Origin: a virus
Reading direction: 5' to 3' (one strand)
DNA length: 52,275 bases
IMG/VR virus record: IMGVR_UViG_3300025010_000015
Coordinates: 1 to 52,275 of that record
Part shown: piece after piece, positions 7,780-17,842 of the stretch
Position numbering within the stretch: the stretch's first letter is position 1
Layout: every line of letters begins with the position of its first letter
The notes under the pieces: generated by a model
What the model was told of the DNA's origin: nothing
The model's database searches: none
What the model saw: only the letters and a program-made list of their open reading frames with translations
Made by a program: the position numbers and the translations under genes

Positions 7780-8979
7780 ATGAATATTATCACTAGAGAT
7801 TCCCTTGCGAACGACCTTCAGACTCGTTTCGCATCAGGGCAGAAAGTGTCCATTGAACCGGACAAGGCGGCGCATGTCGCCAACACAGTATTTGGGAAAG
7901 CCTCCAATGCCATGAATCCAGCGATGTTCAGAGCATTGGACTCGAACGTGAAGGACATCTCTTCGTTGAACACCATCAACATCAGTGGCACTTATAGCTC
8001 TGGTTTTGACGTTCCTTTCGTGGAGAACCAGTCTGTTCGTCAGCTTATCACATCCGGTAAGTTCTCTTCCAACTCTCTTCCTGTCAACTGGCAACAGTTT
8101 TGGGATGCGATGCGGATTGACCTCACCATGAAGAAGACCATGCATCAGACCATCCGTCAGGAAATCTATCAGATGGTGTCCATGCCGAACGCCACTCGAA
8201 TCATGACCCTGCAAGAGATGTTCCCTTATGCCTTTGAGTTCCTTGAGAACAATGGCGAAGGGCAGTCGGTTCCTCTCGGTGAGAAACTGCTTGGTCAGAA
8301 AGACACCATGACGTTCTACATCAAGGCCACTGGCTTTGTGTTCACGTTGCTTGGACAGCTTTTTGACATCACTCTCGACATGGCGAAGATGAACGATGGT
8401 GTTGCTATGGCATATGCTCTGCAACGTGACGAAGATGCAATCAAGCCGATTCTTGATTATAGCTACTCTGGCACACAGCAGACTGCGGCTTACATCGATG
8501 CGGCGGCCAAACGTCAGGAGCTCCTGTACAATACCATCGTGAATGGCATTGATGGACTCGGAAATCGTGTTGACCCGTTCACAAAGGAAAGGATTCCGAC
8601 CTCTGGACTCGTGTTGCTTGGTGCAACCTATGACCTGAACCACATCCAACAGGTGATGGCTGGTCTTCCGTCCACCAACGAACGTGTCTACGGTCAGATT
8701 CCTCAGATTGCGAAGATGGTTGCATACGATACTGAATACATCCAGTTCGGCAACAGAACCCGCACGTTCACTGGTGTGACCCCTGGAAAAGTGTATCTGA
8801 TCAAACCGAACAGATATATGACCATCGCCACCAAACGTGAGCTGACCATGGAAGCCGATGCGAAACCAGACGTGTTGACTCTTGCAAGAGAGGAACGGTC
8901 TTGGTACTACTGTGAAGCGATTTACAATGAGCTTGGCATTGCCAACTTCATTCAGGAAATCACCCTCCCAACTTGGTAG
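7780..8979 (+). CDS. Major capsid protein
   Basis: 399 residues. I choose ATG 7780 because AAGGAG is 7 nt upstream; the ATG at 7774 is only one base from that site. Size, position after scaffold and decoration genes, and a following hairpin at 8998-9026 match a HK97-fold shell protein. The N-terminal stretch is flexible and charged, followed by a long helix-rich segment and a beta-rich C-terminal half. Identification is mostly from genome context and overall character. Confidence 0.82.
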   Translation: MNIITRDSLANDLQTRFASGQKVSIEPDKAAHVANTVFGKASNAMNPAMFRALDSNVKDISSLNTINISGTYSSGFDVPFVENQSVRQLITSGKFSSNSLPVNWQQFWDAMRIDLTMKKTMHQTIRQEIYQMVSMPNATRIMTLQEMFPYAFEFLENNGEGQSVPLGEKLLGQKDTMTFYIKATGFVFTLLGQLFDITLDMAKMNDGVAMAYALQRDEDAIKPILDYSYSGTQQTAAYIDAAAKRQELLYNTIVNGIDGLGNRVDPFTKERIPTSGLVLLGATYDLNHIQQVMAGLPSTNERVYGQIPQIAKMVAYDTEYIQFGNRTRTFTGVTPGKVYLIKPNRYMTIATKRELTMEADAKPDVLTLAREERSWYYCEAIYNELGIANFIQEITLPTW

Positions 8980-8997
8980 CCCTCCTTGTTCATACCC

Positions 8998-9026
8998 GAC
9001 TACAGGAGCTTGCCACTCCTGTAGTC
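8998..9026 (+). terminator. Stem-loop after major capsid gene
   Basis: Perfect 11-bp stem GACTACAGGAG (8998-9008) / CTCCTGTAGTC (9016-9026) with loop CTTGCCA. No T-run follows, so it is more likely a weak terminator or a transcript-stabilising hairpin that raises capsid expression relative to downstream neck genes. Confidence 0.7.
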
Positions 9027-9042
9027 ACCTTTGAGGTGAAAG

Positions 9043-9405
9043 ATGACAAATCTTGAGAAGCTGAAATGGTACATGTATCCGTATTATCAAACATATGAAT
9101 ATGAAGCCATCCTTGACGAGTATATTACCACCTATGGTAGCGTGGAGCGTGCCGCTTCAGCATTATGGGGTGAGCTTCCGCCACGCATAGCGTCTGGTGG
9201 CATAAAGTCATATGATACTGGTGCATCATCCACGGTCTTTCAAGATTTGAACAAAATAACTGATTATTGCAGAGAGCGTGCCAAGCATTACGAAATGGTG
9301 GCTCGTGACAATGAGACAAATGGTTCGATTATTGCGAGGACACGCAGGACTCGTATTATTGGAGGAGCTAATGATAGACAGTATGTTGGCTTCGATTATG
9401 ATTGA
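9043..9405 (+). CDS. Head-tail connector (adaptor) protein
   Basis: 120 residues, GAGGTGA before ATG. Position directly after the major capsid gene and mixed helical composition with aromatic-rich N-terminus match head completion adaptors that dock on the portal. It ends inside the next gene (35-nt overlap). Assignment is by context. Confidence 0.55.
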   Translation: MTNLEKLKWYMYPYYQTYEYEAILDEYITTYGSVERAASALWGELPPRIASGGIKSYDTGASSTVFQDLNKITDYCRERAKHYEMVARDNETNGSIIARTRRTRIIGGANDRQYVGFDYD

Positions 9406-9865
9406 ACAACTGCGTGAAGTTGAGATGGGCAGGATTCTAAGTAATCCTGTCACGATAAGATTGAACTATCGTGAGACAAAAGACAATGGATTTGGTGTTC
9501 TTATACCAGATTTGTCCAAAGCTTTATACTACGTGGAGTCATATCCGTTCATGATAGCACCTGAGCAGACACCAGTCTTGAAGGTCGCTGGCTCTGAGTC
9601 GCCTTTTGGCATTGCGAACCAGAGCATTCTCATGATACCGTATGACAATACATGGCTGAAAGAGAACATGGTCTTTGATGCGAATCAGAGAAGATATAAG
9701 ATATTGTCCATCAATACGAACGTGGTGATGGGTGGCGTGATAAGCAAGATGGCTAGGCTTCAGGATGTAACAGAGACAATCGATGTGTCCTCAGACCTTG
9801 CTGTTATTGGTGATGCTGGCGTGCTGTTCGATGGTAGCGATGCGTTTGTGATAGGAGAGGCATGA
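9371..9865 (+). CDS. Head closure (stopper)-type protein
   Basis: 164 residues from ATG 9371, preceded by GGAGGAGCTA. The upstream extension of this frame to 9278 has no binding site. The protein is beta-rich after a short helical start, as in phage head-closure proteins that plug the portal channel. The 35-nt overlap with the adaptor gene implies translational coupling. Function is inferred from order in the neck module. Confidence 0.5.
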   Translation: MIDSMLASIMIEQLREVEMGRILSNPVTIRLNYRETKDNGFGVLIPDLSKALYYVESYPFMIAPEQTPVLKVAGSESPFGIANQSILMIPYDNTWLKENMVFDANQRRYKILSINTNVVMGGVISKMARLQDVTETIDVSSDLAVIGDAGVLFDGSDAFVIGEA

Positions 9866-10062
9866 TGGACAGCATATTCATTTCGTTGGTAGGTGCTGAG
9901 ATTGATGAAGGTCAGTTGCTGATGGCCATATCACGAAAGACCGCATACCGTATGCTCATCGAGCTTGCCACGAACCTTGGTCTGTCTGATACTGGTGTAT
10001 CAATGGAGAACATGAGACAGCCTGTCATGAAAGAAGACGATGACCTTCTTCCAGCGAGGTAG
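9865..10062 (+). CDS. Small neck-region protein
   Basis: 65 residues from the second of two adjacent ATG codons (9862 and 9865), chosen for a 7-nt spacing from AGGAG. The start overlaps the stop of the preceding gene. One amphipathic helix region and an acidic tail. No recognised family. Confidence 0.55.
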   Translation: MDSIFISLVGAEIDEGQLLMAISRKTAYRMLIELATNLGLSDTGVSMENMRQPVMKEDDDLLPAR

Positions 10063-10065
10063 CGT

Positions 10066-10485
10066 ATGGCCTTGATTCGTGGTGCGACAAGAGTAACATC
10101 GACTGACGTTCTGAAGGTGCTTGCGAATATACAGAAGATTTATGCAGGACGTGAGGAACAGGCTTTTTGGCTTGCACAGGAATTTGCAGATGCGATTGAT
10201 AGGGACTTTGATGCAATTCAACGTTCCAAAAGGCCATGGACAAAGGGAGCATTCTGGAAGAACAGAACTGGGCGTGCGGCAGGTGGATGGTACACACAGG
10301 CATGGAAGGTTGGAAAGAACGTTGGATTTACTATCTCTCATAGTGCAAACACACGGTATGCAGAGCAGTTGGAAGGATATGTCACCAGCAAGAAAGGTGA
10401 CACGAGCGTGAACATCATGATGAACCAGTATGCAAACAATTTTCTGACCGAACTGTATCTTTTATATGGAGGCAACAATGCTTAA
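10066..10485 (+). CDS. HK97 gp10-like neck/tail component
   Basis: 139 residues. The central segment NRTGRAAGGWYTQAW followed by a short beta strand (VGFTISHSANTRYAEQLE) is typical of HK97 gp10-like minor tail/neck proteins, which join head completion proteins to the tail. It begins four bases after the previous gene and overlaps the tail terminator start by 8 nt. Confidence 0.65.
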   Translation: MALIRGATRVTSTDVLKVLANIQKIYAGREEQAFWLAQEFADAIDRDFDAIQRSKRPWTKGAFWKNRTGRAAGGWYTQAWKVGKNVGFTISHSANTRYAEQLEGYVTSKKGDTSVNIMMNQYANNFLTELYLLYGGNNA

Positions 10486-10876
10486 GGCTCTTGCTGATTA
10501 TATCAAGACAAACACCTCCATAACACGTGTGCTTCCTGAAGGTGGCTTGAACCAGAACATGGGTGCTGGAACAGAGGCATATATTGAGGTTCGTGAGGTT
10601 GAGAAGTTCGGTGCATTTCGTAGCTCGAATAGAAACAGCACTGTTGAGTTTGGTGTCAAGGTGTGCTTCCCGATAAATCATCAGATTGATTTGGACAACT
10701 TCGTGTTGTTTGAATTGTTTGATGAGCTTGATGGAAAAGTTCTTACGGTAACGAACGGTACAACTGTTTCATATGTCCAGATGGAAGTCACATCCGAGGT
10801 GTCTGGTGTTAATCGCGAGGATGATGGGTACATATCACGAGAAAGGCTGGTGTCAATGCCTTGCAGATGGAGGTGA
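10478..10876 (+). CDS. Tail terminator/completion protein
   Basis: 132 residues; ATG 10478 is preceded by GGAGG with a 5-nt spacer. It is an alpha/beta protein with several strands and an N-terminal helix, placed exactly where tail terminator proteins (which cap the tail tube and contact the neck) sit in siphoviruses: after the gp10-like gene and before the major tail protein. Sequence family not recognised with certainty. Confidence 0.55.
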   Translation: MLKALADYIKTNTSITRVLPEGGLNQNMGAGTEAYIEVREVEKFGAFRSSNRNSTVEFGVKVCFPINHQIDLDNFVLFELFDELDGKVLTVTNGTTVSYVQMEVTSEVSGVNREDDGYISRERLVSMPCRWR

Positions 10877-10878
10877 GC

Positions 10879-11052
10879 ATGAGATTCAAGTATTATCTTG
10901 GTAGCGTGCTGGTGTGTGAGTCGGACTCGAAAGTCCACTTCACTGCTGGCTATCCTGCCATTGTCGAAAAAGAAGAAGAGGTGAAAGCCTCAAAGAAGAC
11001 GAAATCAACTGTAGTGTCTACAGTAGAGAATGAAGTGAAGGAGGAACTATAA
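10879..11052 (+). CDS. Small Lys/Glu-rich tail-region protein
   Basis: 57 residues from ATG 10879 (GGAGGTGAGC upstream). An N-terminal beta segment is followed by a charged tail of Lys, Glu, Ser and Val. Its last base overlaps the start of the major tail protein gene. Unrecognised. Confidence 0.6.
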   Translation: MRFKYYLGSVLVCESDSKVHFTAGYPAIVEKEEEVKASKKTKSTVVSTVENEVKEEL

Positions 11053-11996
11053 TGAGTTTCGCTAAAGACAGAAAAACTGGCTTTTCTAATGAAGGATTCC
11101 GTATACGGCGTGTGAATCCTGACGGTACGTACCCTGCTGTAGACAATCATCTTGGCTTCGCTGGTACGGTGAATGCGGGTGCTCTCGGAGCTACTGATGT
11201 ATTGTCATATCGTTGGGATGGTGTTGGTGCATTCGCTGACATTGTGTGCAACCTAACTGCTGTCGGTGCTGACCCGACTGCGGCGACTCCGCTTGAGATT
11301 GCAACGGCACTGAATCTGATTGCAAACTTTGCGGCTCAGTTCATAGCTTCCGTTGATACTCCTACAGGTCGTCTGCTGATTGAAAACGCCGTGGCTGTTA
11401 CGGGCAAGACGTATCTTGAACTCAAAGGTGACACTGCTATTGGTCTTGGATTTGGTGCAAATGGAGATGCATCTGCGATGGGCACTCAGTTTGTGGAATG
11501 CTACGATGACTCTGCGGCTATCTCTCTTCCGAAGAACTGGAAAGATGGTGAAGAGATTGAGCAGGAGTCAGGCAGTGGTAACATCGACTCGATGCTGATT
11601 GACGGAGTGCTGAAAGGCGTGAATCCTTCAATCGCTCTCACCGATGAGATGTACGAGCTGAAGCAGATGCTCATGGGTGGTGCGTGGAGCGAAAGTGACA
11701 CTGAGTACACTCCCCCGACATCGGAACTCGTGGTTGCACCGCTGTGTGCCGCTGAGATTTTCGTTGCCAAATACGGGAAAGGCTCTCAGCACCGTGGCGA
11801 CATGACTGGCTACAAGATGTACAAGATTCCACGCATGACTGGACACGAGACCGACCTTTCTCATGAAGTCAAGGGTTGGGCGGCTTATCAGTTTGAATGC
11901 ATGGCCTCTGAGTACATGGAAGGAACCGTGCGTAAGCCTGGCTATACTGAAAAAGAACTGACCATTGCGCAAGCAACCACTCTCGGTATCGTATAA
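11052..11996 (+). CDS. Major tail protein
   Basis: 314 residues. Predominantly beta, Gly/Ala/Thr-rich, with an acidic central region (KDGEEIEQESGSGNIDS) and no transmembrane segment. Located after the tail terminator and before tail chaperone and tape measure, and followed by a strong intrinsic terminator, as expected for the abundant tube subunit. The N-terminal half contains an Ala-rich insert (about residues 60-125) that may be a surface domain. Confidence 0.75.
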   Translation: MSFAKDRKTGFSNEGFRIRRVNPDGTYPAVDNHLGFAGTVNAGALGATDVLSYRWDGVGAFADIVCNLTAVGADPTAATPLEIATALNLIANFAAQFIASVDTPTGRLLIENAVAVTGKTYLELKGDTAIGLGFGANGDASAMGTQFVECYDDSAAISLPKNWKDGEEIEQESGSGNIDSMLIDGVLKGVNPSIALTDEMYELKQMLMGGAWSESDTEYTPPTSELVVAPLCAAEIFVAKYGKGSQHRGDMTGYKMYKIPRMTGHETDLSHEVKGWAAYQFECMASEYMEGTVRKPGYTEKELTIAQATTLGIV

Positions 11997-12014
11997 TCTA
12001 GCGAACGTAGCACT

Positions 12015-12047
12015 AGGGGTGGTCATTGAACAGGCCACCCCTTTTTA
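12015..12047 (+). terminator. Intrinsic terminator after major tail protein
   Basis: Stem AGGGGTGG (12015-12022) / CCACCCCT (12035-12042) followed by a T-run (12042-12046). It would lower transcription of the chaperone and tape measure relative to head and tube genes. Confidence 0.9.
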
Positions 12048-12060
12048 AAAAGGAAAGGGT

Positions 12061-12762
12061 ATGGACGTACATGGCAAGGACGGACTACAGGTTATAAAAG
12101 AGAACACAGAAGTGCCAATTCTTCTTCCTTGGAACGGAGAATTTGGTCTTTTCACTATACGCATGCTGAATGCCACTCAGCTTAGAGCCTGTGGCGATTT
12201 CACAACACTGGAACTTGATACTGAAGAAGACGAGACAAAAGCTCCTGACTTTGAAGCGATAAAGAGCTTGAAGAACATGCAGGAGAAGATGTTCACGCTT
12301 GCTTTGGTGAAGCCTACATTTGATGAGATGTGCGAGATTCTTGAAGTGTCGGACACAATCAAAAGATGCCGTGCAACGCTCAAGCATGCACGAGAGCAGA
12401 TACGTCTCGTTGAGGATGTTGAGGAAGCTCACAAGTATGAGGAAGAGATAGACTTTTACGAGAACGCTCTTGGCTTCCTTCTTCCTGATGACTTTTCCGC
12501 CGCACTCACGGCTCTCTTGTTGCAGAAGGACAATACGGACATACGCAAGGTCACGAAGGAGATGCTTTTTGAGGCCGCTATCATGGCAGAGAAAGGCCAT
12601 GACAATCCATCAAGTCATATCAGCGGTGTATTCACGGACTTCCAGCGTGAGGACATCAACAAGTATGCATGGATTGAGCTTGCCAAGTACAAGGAAATGC
12701 AGGATACCGACAAGAGCGTAAACGGTCGTGTGTGGGTACGTGGTAAGAAAAGGAGAAAATAA
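12061..12762 (+). CDS. Tail assembly chaperone-like protein
   Basis: 233 residues, directly between the terminator and the tape measure gene, whose start overlaps its stop by one base. Helical and acidic, with the segment KMFTLALVKPTFDEM that is reminiscent of tail chaperones binding tape measure protein. Unlike many siphoviruses there is no second overlapping frame, so I see no programmed frameshift product. It ends in a strongly basic tail (RGKKRRK). Confidence 0.6.
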   Translation: MDVHGKDGLQVIKENTEVPILLPWNGEFGLFTIRMLNATQLRACGDFTTLELDTEEDETKAPDFEAIKSLKNMQEKMFTLALVKPTFDEMCEILEVSDTIKRCRATLKHAREQIRLVEDVEEAHKYEEEIDFYENALGFLLPDDFSAALTALLLQKDNTDIRKVTKEMLFEAAIMAEKGHDNPSSHISGVFTDFQREDINKYAWIELAKYKEMQDTDKSVNGRVWVRGKKRRK

Positions 12763-15700
12763 TGCCTGATGCTGGAACAATAAGAAGTGCCATACGGATA
12801 GATGTGTTCAGCGTGAAAAAGGACTTGCTAGAGGCAAGCACTGCTTTCAAGCTTAAGACTGCTAACATGGCTTCGTCAGCGGAGAAGTTAGGCATTACTG
12901 TCGATGCAATGCTTAAGAAGCAGTCAAAGTCATTGCTTAAATTGGCGTCTCTTTTTCCATTGTTGCGCTCACAGTATATCGCCATGGCAAAGGCCACAAA
13001 AGACCCCGCTGAACGTAAAGCGTATGAGGACAAGATTGCCATACTTGAGCAGTTGATGATTAAGGTCGAGAAGTATGCTGACCGTTCAAAGAAACTTGCT
13101 GAGACAAAGAAGCGTAAGGAAAAGGAAGAAGCGGCACTTGCGAAAGAGACTGCTGATGCGGTAGTCCTTGCAGAACAGCAGAAGCAAGCCGCCATGAAGA
13201 ACAGCATCGGCATGAAAGTGCTCACCATCGTGAAGTCCTTGCTGTACTACAAGGTCATCATGACGGCGATGCGTGCCCTTGGTCAAGCGGTGCGTGAGGC
13301 GGCGACTGCAACGGTTGAGTACGAACAGCAACTTGCAAACACTCAGTCCGTGGCGCAGGGCACGTCTAAAGATTTGCGTGCTCTTGATGCGGCGGCACGG
13401 CGTGCTGGTGAGACGACACGTTTCACTGCTCGTGAGTCTGCTGAAGCCTTGTACTTCATGGCATCCGCTGGATACTCGGCTACCGAGTCCATACAGGCTC
13501 TTGACGGTACGCTTGCCATGGCACAGGCCACTGGTCAATCGTTGCAGAGCACAGCGGAAGTACTTGCTGTCACAATCGCTCAGTTCGGCTTGGAAGCCTC
13601 CGAGTCGATGCGTGTTGCTAACGCGATGACAGCCGGTATCACGAGTTCGCAAGCAACCATGGACAAATATAAGACCTCGTTGTATCAAGTCGGCCCTGTT
13701 GCGGCTGGTACTGGTCGTAGTTTGGAGGAAGTGCTTGGTATCTTGAACGTCATGTATGATTCAGGTATGCAAGCATCACGTGCTGGTCGTGCTATGCGTA
13801 ACGCCATGGCAGAGCTTTCAAATGAATCGAGTGCGACTGTGAAGAAGCTCACTGCAATGGGAATCGCATTCAAAGACATTGATGTAACTCAGCATTCTCT
13901 CGTTGATGTGTTTGGCACACTGAATGATGCTGGCTTGTCAACCGGTCAGATTATGAAAGCCTTTGGCAAAGTAATTGGGCCTCAGATGCAGGTTATCATC
14001 AGGTCTTCACGTGAGGAACTTGAAAGGTACACCAAGGAAGTAACCAACACAAACAAGGCAGTTCTTGCGGCGCACATTCAGAACGACACGTTGCAGGGCG
14101 ACCAGTATCGATTGAAGTCCGCATGGGAAGCCTTGGCGATTTCCATTGGAAACAACCTCATTCCAGCGTTCAGGTCTGTCATCCAATCTATGTTCGAGGG
14201 CATACGTGCCGTGAACATTTGGGTGAAGAGGCTCAGTGGTGCGCACAGCATTGCTGATGACTTCTCACGCACCATGAACACTTTGAAGGAACGGCAGGAT
14301 GAGTATAGTCGTTTGACAAGCTTGCTGAACGACAAAACTATTGCGCTCACTGCGAGTGAACGAAAACTGTACGAACAGAGACTTCGCCAAGCGGCTCTGG
14401 ATATATCGGCTTCACTGCGTGAGCTATCAAACGATTATGAGGATGTTATTCAAAAGCAAGCAAATCTAGAGAGAGCGAATGCACTGGCAGAGAGCTTTCA
14501 GAAGCAACAGGAAGAATATGAGAAGCTTGTCATGTTGTACCAGTCGTTCGATTTCAGCGCAATGGAAGCAAAGCGTGCTGATGCAATCAAGAAAGCTCTT
14601 TTTTCAAGCTATCAGAATCTGACATCAAATCAGCAGAAGATACGTGCTGAGTATAATATCATGCTTGGATTGGTTGATGAATCAACAAGAGAAACACTCA
14701 CAAAATTGTTTAAGGGTGTTGCACGCATTCCTGTTGAAGTTGATAAGAGCAATGAGAAACTAGGTGCTGTGCTTGCACAGCCATTTGGTGATGCAGATGC
14801 TTTTATACGAGCCATGTCTGACCCACACTATTACAAGGGTGTCACAGCGACCATGGGATATGCCGTGCAGTCCTTTGCAAACGCAACTGAAGTAGCCTTC
14901 ATCGATACTGGTCTTGCTGTAGCCGCCGCTTCCAACGATATTGACAATGCATTGAAAGCTTTCACGCAGACCACAGAAGAGACAGTATTCCAAGTCGCAA
15001 AGCTCTATGCGGCTGAAGCAATCACTGAGAAGCATATGATGTCGTTGAATCCAGTGCTCAGGGAACGAATAAAGAATCAGGCGGAACTCTTGAAGCTTGA
15101 GAAAAAGACCGCTGACGACACTGTGGAATATGAGGCTATCGAGGCCATGCGTGAACAGCTAGACCTGTCAAGTAAAGTCAATGAAGCCACTGTTGAGCTC
15201 AACAAGACGATGCTTGATAACGCCATCGACATGCTCACATCTAGCTCAAATATTGAAACGGCGAGTGCTGGATTTGATGAGCTCCGTGCATCGGTAATTG
15301 CAGAGACAGAAGCTCTTCGTAAACAAGCACAGGCGCAGTATGATGCGAACGAGGCTCTCGTTGAGGAAGCCGAGAACGTAGGCCCTGCAACTCTAGCCGC
15401 ATTGAGACTAATCAACACACGCCAGCTTGAGAATGAAATGCTGAAGGCCAATTTGTTTGAGACTCAGAAGCTCATGAAGGTTGAGCGTGAACGGCTCGCC
15501 GCACTTGGCTTGCTTGAAAGCGTAGAGCTTGACAGGCTCAGCACGCTTGAGAAATCGTACAAGACCTCACAGTCAGTGTTCCAGAAGTATTATGAAGAGC
15601 TTGCCAATGCAGAGCTGAAGGAACGTGAGGAAGCGGTGAAGACCGCATATGATAAGGCTCAGAGTCTTGACGCTATTGGCAAGGCGTATCAGATGGAGCT

Positions 15701-17111
15701 CAATCTGCTTGTTGCAAAGAATGCGGCGAAGATGGATGAGCTCAAGGCTTCCGCTGAGAAGGAAGCGACCGCACAGCAGGAGGCTCTTGCCGAGTGGGAG
15801 CGTGAGGCAAAGGTTGCCTATGACCAAGATGTGTTGAATCTGAGGGAGGCTAGCATAGCCAAGAAGAATGACTCCATAGCACGTGAGGCACAGCGTATAT
15901 CTGAGGCTGAGTCTCTACGTACGGAAGAGCTTGCATCATTGGCTATCGACTATGCAAAGGGCGCTATCACGTTTGATAAATATGAGTCTGAAAAGATTCT
16001 TGCAAATCAGAGAGCCGAGGATGAGATATCGTTGGCACATTCTGATGGTGTCATTGAGCGTGAGGCAGTTGATGCAGACTCAAAGACACAGCTTGATAAA
16101 GCCGAGCAAGCGCATACCGCAAAAGTCATTGCAGAGCATGAAAAGCTGAACAATCTGCTCATCTATCTCGGCATAGCACTCAATGACGCGCAGAAAGCGC
16201 AGTTCGCTGAGTACCTCAAGTGGATTGAGGAAGCTGGCGTGAAGCAGAAGACCGCCGCAGAGAAGCTTGCCGATGCGATATTCGAGGACACCAAGAAGCT
16301 CGTCACCACCATCACAGGTATGGTCGGGGACATCGATGCAATCATGGACTCTGCTCTTGAACGTCAGCTCGACCGTATGGACAGGGCTCTGAAAGCTCTC
16401 ACAGACTATTATGATGAGCAGGAAATTCTTGCAAAGGAAACGGCTGGTGTTGAGGAAGACACCGAGCGTGAGAAGCTTGAGAAGAATCTCATGGAGGCGC
16501 AGAAATCCGCAGATGGCGAGGCAATCATAGAGGCTGAGAAGGAACTCAAGCGCTTTGACATCAAGCAGGAGTTTGATGCGAAACGAAAGAAGGCTGATGA
16601 AGATGCGGCATGGGCTAAGGCACAGCTTGAGTATAAGTACGCCATGATATCATGGGGCTTGAATGCGGCGCGTGTCGCGTCTGAAGCGGCTCTTGCTATC
16701 ATAACTGCAATACGTGCAGCGGCAAGTGCTCCTTTGTTGAAGGGCTGGATGATTGCGGCAACAAGTGTTGCGGCAGGTGCACAGATTGCGGCGCATGTTG
16801 CTTCCAAGCCGAGTGCTCCCGTGAAAGCTGACTACTTCGGAACAGGTGGTATGATACACGGAACGTCTGAAGGTACGATGGTCGTGGCTGGTGAGCGCAA
16901 CAGGACGGAGGCTATATTCAATCCAGAGCAGATGGCGAATCTTCTGCTTGCGATTGGAAACGGCAAGATGTCTGGAATATCAGAGCCCATGCAGGTGACG
17001 TTTGTGATGCAGACTCCTGACGGTCGTGAGACCGCTAGAGAGACTGTCGCACTTATCAATAAAGGAAACTATCTGATTGACCCGAAAAAAGGTATAAGGA
17101 AGGTGTCGTAA
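12762..17111 (+). CDS. Tape measure protein
   Basis: 1449 residues, the longest gene. Sets tail length and leaves ahead of DNA. The TP901-type core (about residues 195-360; e.g. TRFTARESAEALYFMASAGY and GTGRSLEEVLGIL) is clear. Residues about 840-1330 are Ala/Glu/Lys-rich coiled coil. Hydrophobic segments near 150-190 and about 1310-1370 could insert in a membrane. No lysozyme or peptidase motif was noticed. At roughly 1.5 angstrom per residue the length would suggest a tail near 200 nm (inference). Confidence 0.93.
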   Translation: MPDAGTIRSAIRIDVFSVKKDLLEASTAFKLKTANMASSAEKLGITVDAMLKKQSKSLLKLASLFPLLRSQYIAMAKATKDPAERKAYEDKIAILEQLMIKVEKYADRSKKLAETKKRKEKEEAALAKETADAVVLAEQQKQAAMKNSIGMKVLTIVKSLLYYKVIMTAMRALGQAVREAATATVEYEQQLANTQSVAQGTSKDLRALDAAARRAGETTRFTARESAEALYFMASAGYSATESIQALDGTLAMAQATGQSLQSTAEVLAVTIAQFGLEASESMRVANAMTAGITSSQATMDKYKTSLYQVGPVAAGTGRSLEEVLGILNVMYDSGMQASRAGRAMRNAMAELSNESSATVKKLTAMGIAFKDIDVTQHSLVDVFGTLNDAGLSTGQIMKAFGKVIGPQMQVIIRSSREELERYTKEVTNTNKAVLAAHIQNDTLQGDQYRLKSAWEALAISIGNNLIPAFRSVIQSMFEGIRAVNIWVKRLSGAHSIADDFSRTMNTLKERQDEYSRLTSLLNDKTIALTASERKLYEQRLRQAALDISASLRELSNDYEDVIQKQANLERANALAESFQKQQEEYEKLVMLYQSFDFSAMEAKRADAIKKALFSSYQNLTSNQQKIRAEYNIMLGLVDESTRETLTKLFKGVARIPVEVDKSNEKLGAVLAQPFGDADAFIRAMSDPHYYKGVTATMGYAVQSFANATEVAFIDTGLAVAAASNDIDNALKAFTQTTEETVFQVAKLYAAEAITEKHMMSLNPVLRERIKNQAELLKLEKKTADDTVEYEAIEAMREQLDLSSKVNEATVELNKTMLDNAIDMLTSSSNIETASAGFDELRASVIAETEALRKQAQAQYDANEALVEEAENVGPATLAALRLINTRQLENEMLKANLFETQKLMKVERERLAALGLLESVELDRLSTLEKSYKTSQSVFQKYYEELANAELKEREEAVKTAYDKAQSLDAIGKAYQMELNLLVAKNAAKMDELKASAEKEATAQQEALAEWEREAKVAYDQDVLNLREASIAKKNDSIAREAQRISEAESLRTEELASLAIDYAKGAITFDKYESEKILANQRAEDEISLAHSDGVIEREAVDADSKTQLDKAEQAHTAKVIAEHEKLNNLLIYLGIALNDAQKAQFAEYLKWIEEAGVKQKTAAEKLADAIFEDTKKLVTTITGMVGDIDAIMDSALERQLDRMDRALKALTDYYDEQEILAKETAGVEEDTEREKLEKNLMEAQKSADGEAIIEAEKELKRFDIKQEFDAKRKKADEDAAWAKAQLEYKYAMISWGLNAARVASEAALAIITAIRAAASAPLLKGWMIAATSVAAGAQIAAHVASKPSAPVKADYFGTGGMIHGTSEGTMVVAGERNRTEAIFNPEQMANLLLAIGNGKMSGISEPMQVTFVMQTPDGRETARETVALINKGNYLIDPKKGIRKVS

Positions 17112-17842
17112 TGAGAGTACTGTATAACAACGTGGCGACCGAGGCGGCTATAACGACAACATCTGAGAACGTGAACTTTCCTTTGGGCAACCTGTTTGTT
17201 CCAGCCCTGTCCACGCCGTACAGGTCTCTAGCGACCCCTGTAGACCTTTATCTAACCTTTGATGTGGAAGAGGCGATAAATTGCATTTCATTGGCTGGAC
17301 ACAACTTGACAACACTCAGATACAGGGTGTATGATATAGGTGACAATATTGTTGAGGATGTCAGCTTACTAGAGGTCGAGCCAACGGCGATGATATATCT
17401 TTCACAATCAACGGCGAAGAAGATACGGCTCACGATGAACTCCGATGAGACCTACATTTCGATTGGTGCTTTGTTTACTGGCATGTATTACCAGATGCCC
17501 TATCCGATTGCCTATTATGACGAGACGATTGAGATGACCAACGAACGCTTTGAAACAGCGTTCGGTCAGGTCTTCGGAAGTGATGGAGAGTTTTTACAGA
17601 CATATTCGCCTGAGTTTGTCAACATAACCATGGCACAGTTCAATGCAATAAAGACAATGCTTCAAGCTGTGCGTAACTTTGTTCCTCTGTTTGTTGACAT
17701 GACGGAGGATGCGCATGAATACAAGGCTCCGCTGTACTGCACGGTCAGCCTTGATTCAATCCCGAACTCCCGCTATGTGAGAGCGAACAAGATTGATGGT
17801 CAGAAGCGCACGATTTCATTGAAAATCAGGGAGGCCAAGTAA
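17111..17842 (+). CDS. Distal tail-type protein
   Basis: 243 residues, beta-rich, starting one base inside the tape measure stop. Position immediately after the tape measure matches distal tail/baseplate hub proteins. It contains a run of beta strands (residues about 50-140) reminiscent of a jelly-roll and ends with another beta domain. No catalytic motif is visible. Confidence 0.5.
   Translation: MRVLYNNVATEAAITTTSENVNFPLGNLFVPALSTPYRSLATPVDLYLTFDVEEAINCISLAGHNLTTLRYRVYDIGDNIVEDVSLLEVEPTAMIYLSQSTAKKIRLTMNSDETYISIGALFTGMYYQMPYPIAYYDETIEMTNERFETAFGQVFGSDGEFLQTYSPEFVNITMAQFNAIKTMLQAVRNFVPLFVDMTEDAHEYKAPLYCTVSLDSIPNSRYVRANKIDGQKRTISLKIREAK

Noticed and set aside
12061-12762. Programmed frameshift in the tail chaperone
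   Set aside because: There is no second overlapping frame or slippery sequence before the tape measure; the gene ends normally one base into it.
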